In this document: positions 16,253-25,460 of the stretch, in pieces | Numbering within the stretch: position 1 is the first letter of the stretch | How the letters are laid out: every line of letters starts with the position of its first letter | Source of the DNA: CAWIJK01 sp963836375 | Lineage (GTDB): Bacteria; Actinomycetota; Acidimicrobiia; Acidimicrobiales; RAAP-2 | Assembly (NCBI GenBank): GCA_963836375.1 | Contig: CAWIJK010000001.1 | Coordinates: 868,001 to 932,000, forward strand | Length of the DNA: 64,000 bases | Reading direction: 5' to 3' | Program-made: the position numbers and the translations under genes | Notes under the pieces: model-generated | Databases searched by the model: none | Told to the model about the DNA's origin: nothing | Seen by the model: the letters and a program-made list of their open reading frames with translations, nothing else

Positions 16253-16975
16253 ATGTCAACCGATGCCAACATCGAGCCCAATCCAGGCTGGCTCCTGAAT
16301 GAGGTTGCCTCGGCGGGTCGGGAGAACCTCGATCCCGCACACGTTGACCGGTACGACGACAAGGAAGACGCCGACGCTGAGAAGGAGGTTGAGTTCTGCG
16401 AAAACCTGGGACTCGTTTCCTCATCAACCGTTGTCGAGTTCGGGAGCGGCACGGGGCAGTTCACGACAGCCGTCGCGTCCAAGTGTGCCCGAGTTGTCGC
16501 CGTCGATGTGTCAGCCGTTATGCAGAGTCGGCTCCACGACAAACTCAGAGATGACGGCATCACCAACGTCGAGCAGGTGCAGGCGGGTTTCTTGACCTAC
16601 CGACACAGCGGCGAACCAGCCGATCTCGTGTATTGCCGATTCGCCCTTCACCACCTCCCCGACTTCTGGAAGGTTGTCGCCCTTGATCGGATCCTCGGGA
16701 TTCTCCGACCGGGCGGGATCCTTCGGCTCTGGGACGTGGTGTTCAGCTTCGAGCCGGGCGATTGGGCGGAGCGGATAGAGAGCTGGTGCTCAACTGGGAC
16801 TCCAAGCGTTGAGGATGACTGGACCAGAGCTGAGCTTGAGGAGCACGTTCGAGATGAGCACTCCACGTTCTCGTGGATACTTGAGCCAATGGCCGTCAGA
16901 TGTGGGTTCACGGTTGAGTCTGCCGATTACTCAGATGACCAAATCCTCGCAAAGTACGTTTTGCGACGGACCTGA
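16253..16975 (+). CDS. Class I SAM-dependent methyltransferase
   Basis: 240 residues with motif I VVEFGSGTGQFT (about residue 60), an acidic strand VVAVDVSAVM, and LVYCRFALHHLPDFWK, the motif IV/post region of UbiE-type enzymes; ILRPGGILRLWDVV is motif VI. Substrate unknown. The gene stands alone, and GC is lower than in the 1-15 kb block. Confidence 0.88.
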   Translation: MSTDANIEPNPGWLLNEVASAGRENLDPAHVDRYDDKEDADAEKEVEFCENLGLVSSSTVVEFGSGTGQFTTAVASKCARVVAVDVSAVMQSRLHDKLRDDGITNVEQVQAGFLTYRHSGEPADLVYCRFALHHLPDFWKVVALDRILGILRPGGILRLWDVVFSFEPGDWAERIESWCSTGTPSVEDDWTRAELEEHVRDEHSTFSWILEPMAVRCGFTVESADYSDDQILAKYVLRRT

Positions 16976-17036
16976 GCCCTGCCCCCGAACACGGGCTCTG
17001 TGCGACCATGTTCGGGAACCGGCAGAATGGACCACC

Positions 17037-17588
17037 ATGGAATGGGTCCCCCCGAAGCCGCGACTGCAAAGTGGTGGTGTAGCTCTTCGGCCGTTCCGGG
17101 TGAGCGATGCTGCCGCGGTCGCCTCAGCATGTCGGGACCCGGACATCCTCCGTTTCACCTTCATGAAGGATGGCCTCACTGAGGCAGAGGCTGGCGAGTG
17201 GATTGACACCGGCAACGAGCGGTGGCCTATCGGCCATCCTCGTTTCGCCGTCGTTAATGCATACGACGATCATCTCCTAGGGCAGGTGGGACTGAACTTC
17301 AATCCTCGACACGTGAGCGCCGAGGCGCACTACTGGGTTGATGCCTCAGAACGTTCCCGAGGTGTTGCTTCTCGGGCGCTCAGCCTCCTCGTTGACTGGG
17401 GGTTCTCCAAAGGCATTCAGCGCGTCTTCTTGGTAATCCACCCCGAGAACAATCCATCGAACCGGCTGGCGGCAAGGCTGGGGTTCACGCGAGAAGGGGT
17501 ACTGCGGTCCTATGAACCGATCAAGAGTGACCGTCCAGACCTCGTGTCGTGGTCGCTTCTCCCTGGTGACCCGCGCCCTTGGGGGTAG
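17037..17588 (+). CDS. GNAT N-acetyltransferase (RimJ/RimL type)
   Basis: ATG 17037 gives 183 residues. The N-terminus LRPFRVSDAAAVASACRDPDILRF and the acetyl-CoA loop RSRGVASRALSLLVDWGF, then NPSNRLAARLGFTREGVLRSY, are diagnostic of GNATs that modify ribosomal protein N-termini or small amines. The gene starts about 60 bp after the methyltransferase and could share its message. Confidence 0.9.
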   Translation: MEWVPPKPRLQSGGVALRPFRVSDAAAVASACRDPDILRFTFMKDGLTEAEAGEWIDTGNERWPIGHPRFAVVNAYDDHLLGQVGLNFNPRHVSAEAHYWVDASERSRGVASRALSLLVDWGFSKGIQRVFLVIHPENNPSNRLAARLGFTREGVLRSYEPIKSDRPDLVSWSLLPGDPRPWG

Positions 17589-17792
17589 GCCGAGCCAATG
17601 TCTTCCACAGAGCGGCATGGGCCGTCATCGAGCACTCCGCCCGTGGCCAGGGGCGTCAGAGAACACCGGGAGTGGGGCGGGCTGCATCCCCTACTCGGGC
17701 ACACGTGGGTCAGCCTGCGGAGGTCCCGCGTCGTGGCCGATGGCCCGATACTGCCGCCGATCGTATCCTGGGGGACGTGCCCGCTGAACCGG

Positions 17793-18413
17793 TCAGGAGA
17801 TCGCTGGCATCCCAACCATTGCGCGGAACTCGTCCGTCGTATTGGTTACCGGGAATGGCTCACTCGGCACGTCGAGGCCTAGCCGGTCGCAGATGGGATC
17901 CCATCCGTCCGTTGGGGACCACTCCAGCAGGCGATCGCCGGGGACACCTCGCCGAACCGCTTCGTTGTGCCGCTCATAGGCGTCCATCATGACGGTGGGG
18001 TCTTCAAACGAATCACTGAAGCGATCGCGTAGGAGCTGAACGACAGCTGCCATCCACGGCACCAACTCGGGCGGGACCTTGTCAAACGACTGAAAGATTG
18101 TGTTGGATGCGCTGCGGTACCAAGATTCCGGATCTCGTACAGAAAGCAATACGAGCGCCTCCGGGTTAGCCGCTGACAGTTCGGGCCAGAACGAACAGCC
18201 GGGCCAGTCGACAAGAGAAACATAACCAGCAGGCATTGTTGACCAGTCGACGAGTCGGCCCTCGATAGCGTCGATCCAGCCAGGAGCTTGGGTTGGATCT
18301 CCCAAGATCTCGATCATGTGATGACACGGGCCGCCTAACAATTTTTCTAGCGCAATCTTCAATGAATGAGTACCTGTACGACCGACCCCAGCACCTACCA
18401 CCTTTAGCGTCAC
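17793..18413 (-). CDS. Sulfotransferase family protein
   Basis: 206 residues beginning KVVGAGVGRTGTHSLKIAL, the 5'-PSB loop (GxGRTGT-S) that binds the 5' phosphate of PAPS. LLSVRDPESWYRS is the 3'-phosphate site. The length and the DAYERHNEAVRR segment fit the Sulfotransfer_4-like group of actinobacteria and fungi. Acceptor unknown. Convergent with the GNAT gene. Confidence 0.88.
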   Translation of the reverse strand: MTLKVVGAGVGRTGTHSLKIALEKLLGGPCHHMIEILGDPTQAPGWIDAIEGRLVDWSTMPAGYVSLVDWPGCSFWPELSAANPEALVLLSVRDPESWYRSASNTIFQSFDKVPPELVPWMAAVVQLLRDRFSDSFEDPTVMMDAYERHNEAVRRGVPGDRLLEWSPTDGWDPICDRLGLDVPSEPFPVTNTTDEFRAMVGMPAIS

Positions 18414-19188
18414 TCCCAGACTCCTTTACTTGCGAGGACACAGCGCCCGCCAGCGACTGCATCATTGCTCGCGGTCACTCATCGGTCCAATGTGTAGGCC
18501 AAGGAACTCTCCAACCCTTCTGGACGCGCCTGCCCCCGACCGATGCTGCCGGGGAGAGGCCGTGACGATACCGCTATCTTCGGTCCTCGTATTCTTGCGA
18601 TCAAGGCTGCGAGACGGAGATCGCGGTGCCCTTCCCGTATCGCCCCTTTAGCGTGTCAGAATCCTTCTTGTACGGAAGGCGACCCGTGATGCCGATGTGC
18701 CTCGGCCCAGCCAAGACTCGCCCCACGAAATCTTGATCGGCAGTCCCGTAGCATCCGTCAACTGTGCCGGGGGTGTCTCCGAATGGCCTGGGGTACATCT
18801 CTGGTCGCTGTCGAGATGCCCCAATCTGCCGGTCCAACGACCGATTGAACCCCTGACCTGCTTGCTCGAGTCACCCTGCCCGTAGTCGGCCCGACTTGGG
18901 CACTATGGAGGCGGCGACACCAGCTCGAGCGGAATCAGGCAAATCGATGTTCGACCCGTTTGGGGCCCTTGGACCCTGGCCGATCACCGCCCCTCCCCGC
19001 AGACTGGCATGAATTGGCGAAGCGTCATGCGCGATGACCGAGCATGGCGGCTTTGCTGCAGTGCGCTGAATCGAGTGTCATCTCGACCAGGCAGCCAACC
19101 TCGCGCGAGGGATGTGTCGCAGTGATCGAACTCTTGGACCGAACGGACGACCCGGCGTCGCTCCCCGCCGCGCGACGACGCTGATCCC
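18414..19188. other. Gene-poor stretch, 775 bp
   Basis: No convincing gene. A minus frame at 18601-18837 (ending ...KKDSDTLKGRYGKGTAISVSQP) looks protein-like but was not recognised and has no ribosome site. The right part holds the 5' region of the P-type ATPase gene. Possibly remnants of decayed genes. Confidence 0.4.
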
Positions 19189-21765
19189 ATGAGTATCGGC
19201 GCCGAGTCGCCTGACCTCCCTGCGGCCGGCGCCACGGACGACCTGAAGACCCTTCCGGTGGCCGAAGTCCAGCAACGGTTGCAGACGTCCGATGATGGCC
19301 TCACGCAGGCCGAAGCCGAGAAGCGGCTGGCCCATTACGGGCCGAACGAGCTGGAGGAGAAGAAGGCCAATCCGCTCCTGAATCTCCTCACCTACTTCTG
19401 GGGCCCCATTCCGTGGATGATCGAGGCCGCGGTGATCCTCTCGGGCCTCCTCAAGCACTGGCCCGATTTCTTCATCATCCTCGTCCTGCTGCTGGCCAAC
19501 GCCACCGTCGGCTTCACCGAGGAACACTCGGCCGGCAAGGCCATCGACGCCCTCAAGGCCCAGCTGGCCGTCAAGGCCCGGGTGAGGCGTGACGGGAAGT
19601 GGGTGACCCCGCCGTCGCGTGAGCTGGTGCCAGGCGACATAATCCGCCTACGCATGGGCGACATCGTGCCGGCCGACGCCCGGCTGATGGAAGGGGACGA
19701 GGTACAGGTCGATCAGTCCGCATTGACCGGGGAATCCCTCCCGGTCACCGACAAACCCGGTGACGCTGTGTTCTCCGGCTCGATTATCCGCCAAGGGGAG
19801 ATCGGTGCGCTCGTCTACGCCACCGGAGCGGACACGTACTTCGGAAAGACGGCCGAGCTCGTCCAGGACGCGGCGACGGTCAGCCACTTCCAAAAGGCAG
19901 TGCTCAAGATCGGCAAGTTCTTGATCTTGCTGGCGTTGGTCCTGGTGTCGGTGATCGTCGTCGTCTCAATCATCCGCGGCGACCCGACTCTCACCACCTT
20001 GCAGTTCGCCCTGGTCCTCACCGTGGCGGCCATACCCGTGGCCATGCCCACGGTCCTCTCGGTCACCATGGCTGTCGGGGCCCGGCTACTTGCGAAAGAA
20101 AAGGCCATCGTCTCCAAGTTGGTGGCCATCGAGGAGCTGGCCGGGGTCGACGTCCTATGCTCGGACAAGACGGGCACCTTGACCCAGAACACGCTGACCC
20201 TTGGCGATCCCTTCACCGTCGGCGGTGTGTCGGCAGATCAGGTCATCGTCGCTGGTGCCTTGGCCTCACGGGTCGACGACAATGACACCATCGACCTGGC
20301 GGTCCTCGGTGGCCTGAGCGACGACACGGCGCTCGATGGGTACGAGGTGGGCCACTTTCAACCCTTCGACCCGGTGCACAAGCGCACGGATTCGGCCGTC
20401 ACGGCGGCAGACGGCACCTCGTTCAAGGTCACCAAGGGCGCGCCGCAGGTGATCATGGAGCTCTCGGCCAACGCCGGCGAGGTGCACTCCGCCGTGGACG
20501 AGGCGGTCGACGGGTTCGCCAAACGGGGGTACCGCTCCTTGGGAGTGGCCCGAGCCGAGGGGGATGGCCCGTGGCAATTCCTCGGTGTCCTGCCTCTCTT
20601 CGACCCGCCACGGGTCGACGCCAAGGAGACAATCGCCACGGCTGAGGCTCTGGGCGTCAAGGTCAAGATGGTCACCGGTGACCAGGTGGCCATCGCCCAG
20701 GAGACCGCAAAGACACTGGGCATGGGCTCGGACATCCTCGACGCCTCGAGCCTGGGGGAATTCGAGCGGACGGAGTCGAAAGCAGCGACAGATGCCATCG
20801 AGGCAGCCGACGGGTTCGCCCAGGTGTTCCCCGAGCACAAGTTCCACATCGTCGACGTGCTGCAAAAGCAGGGTCACATGGTGGGCATGACCGGCGACGG
20901 GGTCAACGACGCCCCGGCGCTCAAGGAGGCCGATTGCGGCATCGCCGTCTCGGATGCCACCGATGCCGCACGCGCGGCGGCGGACATCGTGCTGATGACC
21001 CCCGGGCTCTCGGTGATCATCGACGCCATCAAGGAGAGCCGACGCATTGTCCAGCGGATGAACAGCTACGCCATCTACCGCATCGCCGAGACGTTGCGTG
21101 TGCTGTTGTTCGTCACCTTGACGATCTTGATCTTCAACTTCTTCCCGGTGACGGCCATCATGATCGTGGTCCTCGCGTTGCTCAACGACGCCGCCATCCT
21201 GTCCATCGCCTACGACAACGTCCGCTACAAGCGCCAGCCCGAGGCTTGGAACATGCGCCTGGTCATCGGCATGGCGTCCGTGCTCGGCCTGGTCGGCCCC
21301 ATCGCCGCCTTTGGTCTGTTCTGCCTCGCGAAAGACGTGTACCACCTCGATCACGCCGATCTCCAGACCCTCATGTACCTGCTGCTGTCGGTTGCCGGTT
21401 CGTTGACCATTTTCTTGACCCGCACCCGCGGGCCGTTCTGGTCCGATCCACACCCGGCCCGGATCTTGTTGATGGCCGTGCTGGGCGCTGAAGCCATCGC
21501 CTCCATGCTCGCCCTGTTCGGGATCTTCATGCCTCCCCTCGGCTGGCACTGGGTACTCTTCGTCTGGGCCTACGCGCTCGGGTGGTTCCTCCTGAGCGAC
21601 CGGGTGAAGTTGCTGGCCTATCACGTTCTCGATCCGGCAAGCAGCGACACTGTTGCGCTCACCGGAACGACTACAACCGAACCGGAGTGGCCCACCAGCA
21701 CATCGAAGGAAGCGGCGCATACGTCGACGGTGGCTTCCTTCCACTCTGACGCCAACTCGGATTGA
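19189..21765 (+). CDS. P3A-type plasma-membrane H+-ATPase
   Basis: 858 residues. The order is an N-terminal domain (LTQAEAEKRLAHYGPNEL), TM1-2, an actuator domain with DQSALTGESLPV, TM3-4 with PVAMP, phosphorylation motif DKTGTLT (D326), MVTGDQVAIAQETAK, the hinge MTGDGVNDAPALK, and TM5-10. In TM6, ALLNDAAILSIAYDNV keeps the ND pair used in proton transport by P3A pumps. It lacks a plant-like regulatory C-terminus. It should expel protons at the cost of ATP. No operon partner is visible. Confidence 0.93.
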   Translation: MSIGAESPDLPAAGATDDLKTLPVAEVQQRLQTSDDGLTQAEAEKRLAHYGPNELEEKKANPLLNLLTYFWGPIPWMIEAAVILSGLLKHWPDFFIILVLLLANATVGFTEEHSAGKAIDALKAQLAVKARVRRDGKWVTPPSRELVPGDIIRLRMGDIVPADARLMEGDEVQVDQSALTGESLPVTDKPGDAVFSGSIIRQGEIGALVYATGADTYFGKTAELVQDAATVSHFQKAVLKIGKFLILLALVLVSVIVVVSIIRGDPTLTTLQFALVLTVAAIPVAMPTVLSVTMAVGARLLAKEKAIVSKLVAIEELAGVDVLCSDKTGTLTQNTLTLGDPFTVGGVSADQVIVAGALASRVDDNDTIDLAVLGGLSDDTALDGYEVGHFQPFDPVHKRTDSAVTAADGTSFKVTKGAPQVIMELSANAGEVHSAVDEAVDGFAKRGYRSLGVARAEGDGPWQFLGVLPLFDPPRVDAKETIATAEALGVKVKMVTGDQVAIAQETAKTLGMGSDILDASSLGEFERTESKAATDAIEAADGFAQVFPEHKFHIVDVLQKQGHMVGMTGDGVNDAPALKEADCGIAVSDATDAARAAADIVLMTPGLSVIIDAIKESRRIVQRMNSYAIYRIAETLRVLLFVTLTILIFNFFPVTAIMIVVLALLNDAAILSIAYDNVRYKRQPEAWNMRLVIGMASVLGLVGPIAAFGLFCLAKDVYHLDHADLQTLMYLLLSVAGSLTIFLTRTRGPFWSDPHPARILLMAVLGAEAIASMLALFGIFMPPLGWHWVLFVWAYALGWFLLSDRVKLLAYHVLDPASSDTVALTGTTTTEPEWPTSTSKEAAHTSTVASFHSDANSD

Positions 21766-21900
21766 CCGCAGCGACCCTTCCTGTCGCTCCGGAGAGTGCC
21801 CTGATCGGCCGGGACGAGGCGCCATCCTGCGGTAATTAAGATCCCGTGTGATGCCGGCCTTTGGCACCGATACTGGACAGGTGACGGGGAGGACCGGACT

Positions 21901-22410
21901 TTGACGGGAAAGAGCATGTCGGTCGAGGTGTCGCGCAGGATCGAAGCCCCGGCAGGCATCATCTTCAAGGTCCTTGCGTCTCCGCAGCGCCACACGGAGT
22001 TCGACGGATCCGGGATGCTACGGGGAGCCGACATCGACCGACCAATCTGCGCCGTCGGCGAAACCTTCAACATGAAGATGCATCGACTCGGTCGCGACTA
22101 CTGCATGGTGAATCACGTCGTGGAGTTCGAGCCGGATCGCCGGATCTCATGGGAGCCCGCTCCGGGCGACCTCGATACAGCTGGAGGTGACCCATCCAAG
22201 ATCGGCATCCCGGCGGGCTATCGCTGGGGCTACGTCCTCACGCCGGACGGTGACAACGCAACGGTTGTCACCGAAGTATTCAACTGCGGCTCGGACGAGA
22301 ACCGATGGATTCTCCTCCAGGAGGACGGGCAGTGGATCAACGGGACCAACTCGGTGCTCGAGTCCATGACGGCCACCCTGGAGAGGCTTGAGGCGGTCAG
22401 CACCGAATAG
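21901..22410 (+). CDS. SRPBCC-family protein
   Basis: A TTG start at 21901 has GGGGAGG eight bases upstream. About 169 residues with the SRPBCC opening (VEVSRRIEAPAGIIFKVLASPQRH) and a typical C-terminal helix (SVLESMTATLERLEAVS). Such START-like folds bind hydrophobic ligands. ATG 21916 is an alternative start. Confidence 0.82.
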   Translation: MTGKSMSVEVSRRIEAPAGIIFKVLASPQRHTEFDGSGMLRGADIDRPICAVGETFNMKMHRLGRDYCMVNHVVEFEPDRRISWEPAPGDLDTAGGDPSKIGIPAGYRWGYVLTPDGDNATVVTEVFNCGSDENRWILLQEDGQWINGTNSVLESMTATLERLEAVSTE

Positions 22411-22569
22411 GACATCGCGGGGCGTCCGTTCCAGTGCCACGAGCAAGGGCGGCCATGTACCTCCGACGGGTATCGGCGCCGTCGTCCCTACCATCGGGAT
22501 TGGGTCACGCACTGAGCCATAAAGTGGCCATCGAACGTTCAGTCTCACCAATCACAAAGGACCGTTCCC

Positions 22570-23019
22570 GTGCCTGACATTCTCGACTCGATACCAGAAA
22601 GTCACAAAGATCTCTCGCTCGTCCCCTTGACAGCCACGCTGACCACGGTTGACTCTAACGGTCGGCCGCAATCGACAGCCGTCTGGTACTTCGTGGACGA
22701 CGACGGGCAGCTCAAAGGCTCAACAACGTCCGACCGCCAGAAGTACAAGAATCTCGTGGGCAATCCGAACTGTGTCCTGTTCATAATCGACCCCCAGAAC
22801 CCATTTCGGACCCTTGAGCTGCGAGCTGAAGCCGAACTTGTACCCGATACCGACAAGGCCACGGTTCGCAAGTTCGCCAGGGTCTATGGCGTAGACGAAG
22901 CGATGTTGGTCAATGAGGCGGAGCAGCGGTACACCTTCACGTACAAGCCCCGCCGAGTCGTGGTTACTCCGGCCCTACGCGTTGAAGTGGGGAGAGCGGG
23001 TTCGGATGCGCGGCGGTGA
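22570..23019 (+). CDS. PPOX-class F420-dependent oxidoreductase
   Basis: 149 residues, GTG 22570 after AAAGGA. The split-barrel signature is clear: LTATLTTVDSNGRPQSTAVWYFVDDD then STTSDRQKYKNLVGNPNCVLFIIDP, as in pyridoxamine-oxidase-like F420H2-dependent reductases. Uses F420 or FMN to reduce small substrates. The substrate is not determined. Confidence 0.88.
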   Translation: MPDILDSIPESHKDLSLVPLTATLTTVDSNGRPQSTAVWYFVDDDGQLKGSTTSDRQKYKNLVGNPNCVLFIIDPQNPFRTLELRAEAELVPDTDKATVRKFARVYGVDEAMLVNEAEQRYTFTYKPRRVVVTPALRVEVGRAGSDARR

Positions 23020-23024
23020 ATGGC

Positions 23025-23307
23025 GTCTCGGCCAGGTGACACCACCGGCATGAAGCAGCACCCGAAGCCGATAGTGCTCGAAGCATGAGAGCCCTCAGCC
23101 ACCTCGCTTGACCTTCTTCACGCAGAGGTTCAGACCCTCGGTCGGACCGTTGGAGGCGCCGGTGCGGTGGTGGTTCAAGATCTCGGGGCGCCAGCGTGCC
23201 AGGGTGGCGTCGAGCGAACGGATCTCTGCGACCTCGTCGGCCTTAACGCGGAGAGCCGTTAATCCACCCGACCAGAGCTGAAGCAGTACCCGCTCGTCCC
23301 AGGGCAT
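23025..23307 (-). mobile_element. ISL3-family transposase C-terminal remnant
   Basis: The minus strand encodes ILNHHRTGASNGPTEGLNL and a following KKVKR, the conserved C-terminal end of ISL3 (DDE, Transposase_12) transposases. A TGA (23097-23095) then interrupts, and the same frame goes on with CFEHYRLRVLLHAGGV, the usual last strand of the family. The N-terminal two thirds, inverted repeats and any partner end are absent: a dead IS. Confidence 0.75.
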
Positions 23308-23546
23308 CCCCGACCCCCGGGATGGGGTGCCAGCTTGGTGCCGTGGCCCAGAGGATTCGTGGGGGCCTCACTGAAGCACGAAGCCACCCATGGTCGTCAC
23401 AGAGCCCAAGCCCGTCCGATGAGCAAACCGCTCCTGCATGCGCTAGGCGGAGGACGTCGATCGGGAGAGCGAATAACGCACCCGAACTCGATCGGTACCT
23501 GGCATTGTGCGGCCCTCAGACTGGTCTCCGCTCTAACGTTGAAGGC

Positions 23547-23984
23547 GTGGTCCAGGCAGGTCTCATCTTCGCATTCCTACTGTTCTGCGGCGTCGGTATC
23601 GTGACCCTTGGGCCGGGACGCATGGATGTAGTACCAGCATCCGGTCTGGGCAGCCCACGGCCAATGGTGATCTGGGCGGTGTGGATCGGTGGCCTCACCC
23701 TTGTCGTCAACACTTTGTCTCTGGTGGTTCTCCTCTTCGTGTTCCCATCCATCTCGGCCGCACTTCTCTTTTGGCTCATGCCCTACAGCCTGGTCCTTTG
23801 TGTCGTCGACGTGGCGGTATACGTTCGTGAGCGCCGGGCGGTGTCGATTTCATCCCCGCCGACCAAATCCTGGGCAGTCTCCCTCGTCCTCTCGCTGTCC
23901 ATCGCCATGTTCGGCCTTGTCATCCTCTGCATCGCGCTATTCCACGGTGCCCAGCTGGGGCCTCTTGATCCAGGAGGTCTTTAA
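23547..23984 (+). CDS. Four-span membrane protein
   Basis: Hydrophobic segments fall at residues about 3-22, 38-60, 64-84 and 108-135, so the gene is coding even though no family was recognised. GTG 23547 is placed at the first span; the frame is open further upstream but reads low-complexity residues. Function unknown. Confidence 0.5.
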   Translation: MVQAGLIFAFLLFCGVGIVTLGPGRMDVVPASGLGSPRPMVIWAVWIGGLTLVVNTLSLVVLLFVFPSISAALLFWLMPYSLVLCVVDVAVYVRERRAVSISSPPTKSWAVSLVLSLSIAMFGLVILCIALFHGAQLGPLDPGGL

Positions 23985-24077
23985 TAGAGCGACGGACTTC
24001 GTCCGTCTTACTCATCGCGTTGCGGCCGTCGCCGGGCACCCAACAAGGGCTGTTCGGACAAAAGAGGAGATCAATAG

Positions 24078-24383
24078 ATGTCGGCAACCCTGAAGCTGAC
24101 GCACAAGGCAATCGGAGCGGAGGTCCGGCGTCAGCCGTACGAAGTGGTGGTCGACGGTGAGCAGATCGGGTCGGTCGAAATGAACGGCACGATCGAGCTA
24201 CCAGTCGATCCTGGGCGTCATACCTTGCAGGTCCGCAGTGGCCGAAAGTCGAGCAGTACTGAGACCTTCGACGCAGCCGAGGGCGACATCGTCTCCTTCC
24301 GATGCACCGGGAAGCGGTTCTTACCGGTTTTTCTGGCATCCTTCATCGTTCCCAGGCTCGCACTGAAACTCATTCGCGGTTGA
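24078..24383 (+). CDS. Small PEGA-like beta-sandwich protein
   Basis: 101 residues after a good AGAGGAG site. The segment YEVVVDGEQIGSVEMNGTIELPVDPGRHTLQVRSG is like PEGA or similar carbohydrate-type beta domains, ending with a possible C-terminal membrane helix (FLPVFLASFIVPRLALKL). Seen in small surface proteins. Function unknown. Confidence 0.65.
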   Translation: MSATLKLTHKAIGAEVRRQPYEVVVDGEQIGSVEMNGTIELPVDPGRHTLQVRSGRKSSSTETFDAAEGDIVSFRCTGKRFLPVFLASFIVPRLALKLIRG

Positions 24384-24489
24384 GTCGCCGTCGCCGTCGT
24401 GGCGCTCACCGGCACGTCGTCGTCGCCGCCCAGCACGCCTGGACCGGGCGGGCCGCTGGAAACGCGACGGGCCGCACTCTGACGAGCCG

Positions 24490-24745
24490 TCAGCGTGTGT
24501 GGAGCATCCAGAGCTTGGGCTCGAAGAAGGTATCGGTACCTGCCGACATGTCCGGCGCAGCGAGTCCCCCGGCAAAGACGGACTGCCTCGTCTCTGGGGA
24601 CCTCATTTGTGTCCGGTGTTCCCAGTCGACGACGGGTGCGGTGATCTCGGGCGACCGTGCTTCGCAGCGGAGCATCTTTCCACCGAGGCATTCATAAGTT
24701 TACAGCCGCGGGTCGAAAAGGACGCTGTCGTTGCGCAGCCACTCG
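24490..24745 (-). pseudogene. Decayed copy of GNAT-like gene
   Basis: Minus-strand frames give LRCEARSPEITAPVVDWEHR and TDTFFEPKLWMLHTR, parallel to LRCEPRSLEITASVTDWGRW and TGTYFEPNVWMMHTV at the C-terminus of the intact protein encoded at 32565-33323. Similarity runs to the stop codon but the N-terminal two thirds are absent. A partial duplicate within the same window. Confidence 0.75.
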
Positions 24746-24805
24746 GCAGAGCCTTCTTCCGGGATCAGTGTCCAACTTCGCGTGCGATAATGTAAAAGTG
24801 CAGGC

Positions 24806-24971
24806 GGGACTATAGCTCAGTCGGTTAGAGCGCAGCACTGATAAAGCTATAAGGACCAGTTTTCGGGACGACGATAGACGGCAATACTGCGTCTGAGCTG
24901 CACCGATGTAAATAGGGTTCTGTCGGGGACGACAAAAGAAGGCGCGAGTTGTAGTCCAAGTTGTAGTCCAA
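24806..24971 (+). repeat. tRNA-Ile-like repeat element, copy B
   Basis: GGGACTA at 24806 could pair with TAGTCC at 24952, like an acceptor stem. TATAGCTCAGTCGGTTAGAG is a tRNA D arm, and CACTGATAAAGC resembles an Ile(GAT) anticodon arm, but the stem is broken. More than 100 nt separate it from the 3' end, and no proper T arm exists. A 12-bp tandem AGTTGTAGTCCA ends the copy. Elements related in parts lie at 15196 and 16059. Confidence 0.6.
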
Positions 24972-25178
24972 GATCCGCCGGATTCATCGGGGTGCCGACT
25001 TCTTGGACCATTGCAACTTTGACGCCCCTGCCGGGCCCGTTGACCACGAGTGACTGTGATGACCGATCAGGCCCGATTGGCGCCGTCGATCGGTCCGACG
25101 CCGACAGTTACCGCCAGTGACCGTGCGTCACCAAAGACTCCGGCCGCAGGCTACGCGTGGTTCGGCAGGCTGAATGCC

Positions 25179-25460
25179 TCAGCTGGCGGCCCGGACCCGG
25201 ATGTCGACATGGAGTCCTGCCTGGGTCAGCATGTTGACCAGGGTGTCGATGCTGAACAGGTCGATCTTCCCCCTCATGAGATCAGAGATCCGGGGCTGGG
25301 TGACACCGAAGAGCTTTGCTGCTTCGCTCTGGGTGACCTCAGCATCGGTGATGTGAGTGACGAGCTCCTGCATGAGTGCCGACCGGATCTTCATGTTCTC
25401 GGCCGCACCCGGAGTGTCTTCGATGGCGACCCAGACGCTGTCATATCGCTTGGCCGTCAC
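25179..25460 (-). CDS. XRE/HigA-like antitoxin
   Basis: GTG 25460 gives 93 residues. The HTH reads VTQSEAAKLFGVTQPRISDLMRGKIDLFSIDTLVNML, a canonical Cro/C1-type antitoxin of the HigA/RelB-like group (DUF2384-free, XRE type). The GTG overlaps the stop of the toxin-like gene by 4 bp (GTGA). Order toxin-antitoxin fits HigBA. It probably binds the palindrome at 25807. Confidence 0.82.
   Translation of the reverse strand: MTAKRYDSVWVAIEDTPGAAENMKIRSALMQELVTHITDAEVTQSEAAKLFGVTQPRISDLMRGKIDLFSIDTLVNMLTQAGLHVDIRVRAAS

Noticed and set aside
20266..21993. 575-codon minus-strand frame over the P-type ATPase
   Set aside because: Antisense shadow; the plus strand carries every P-type motif.
24806..24957. 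tRNA-Ile with a group I intron
   Set aside because: Although the acceptor ends can pair, no intron core motifs or proper exon 2 (T arm) could be found.
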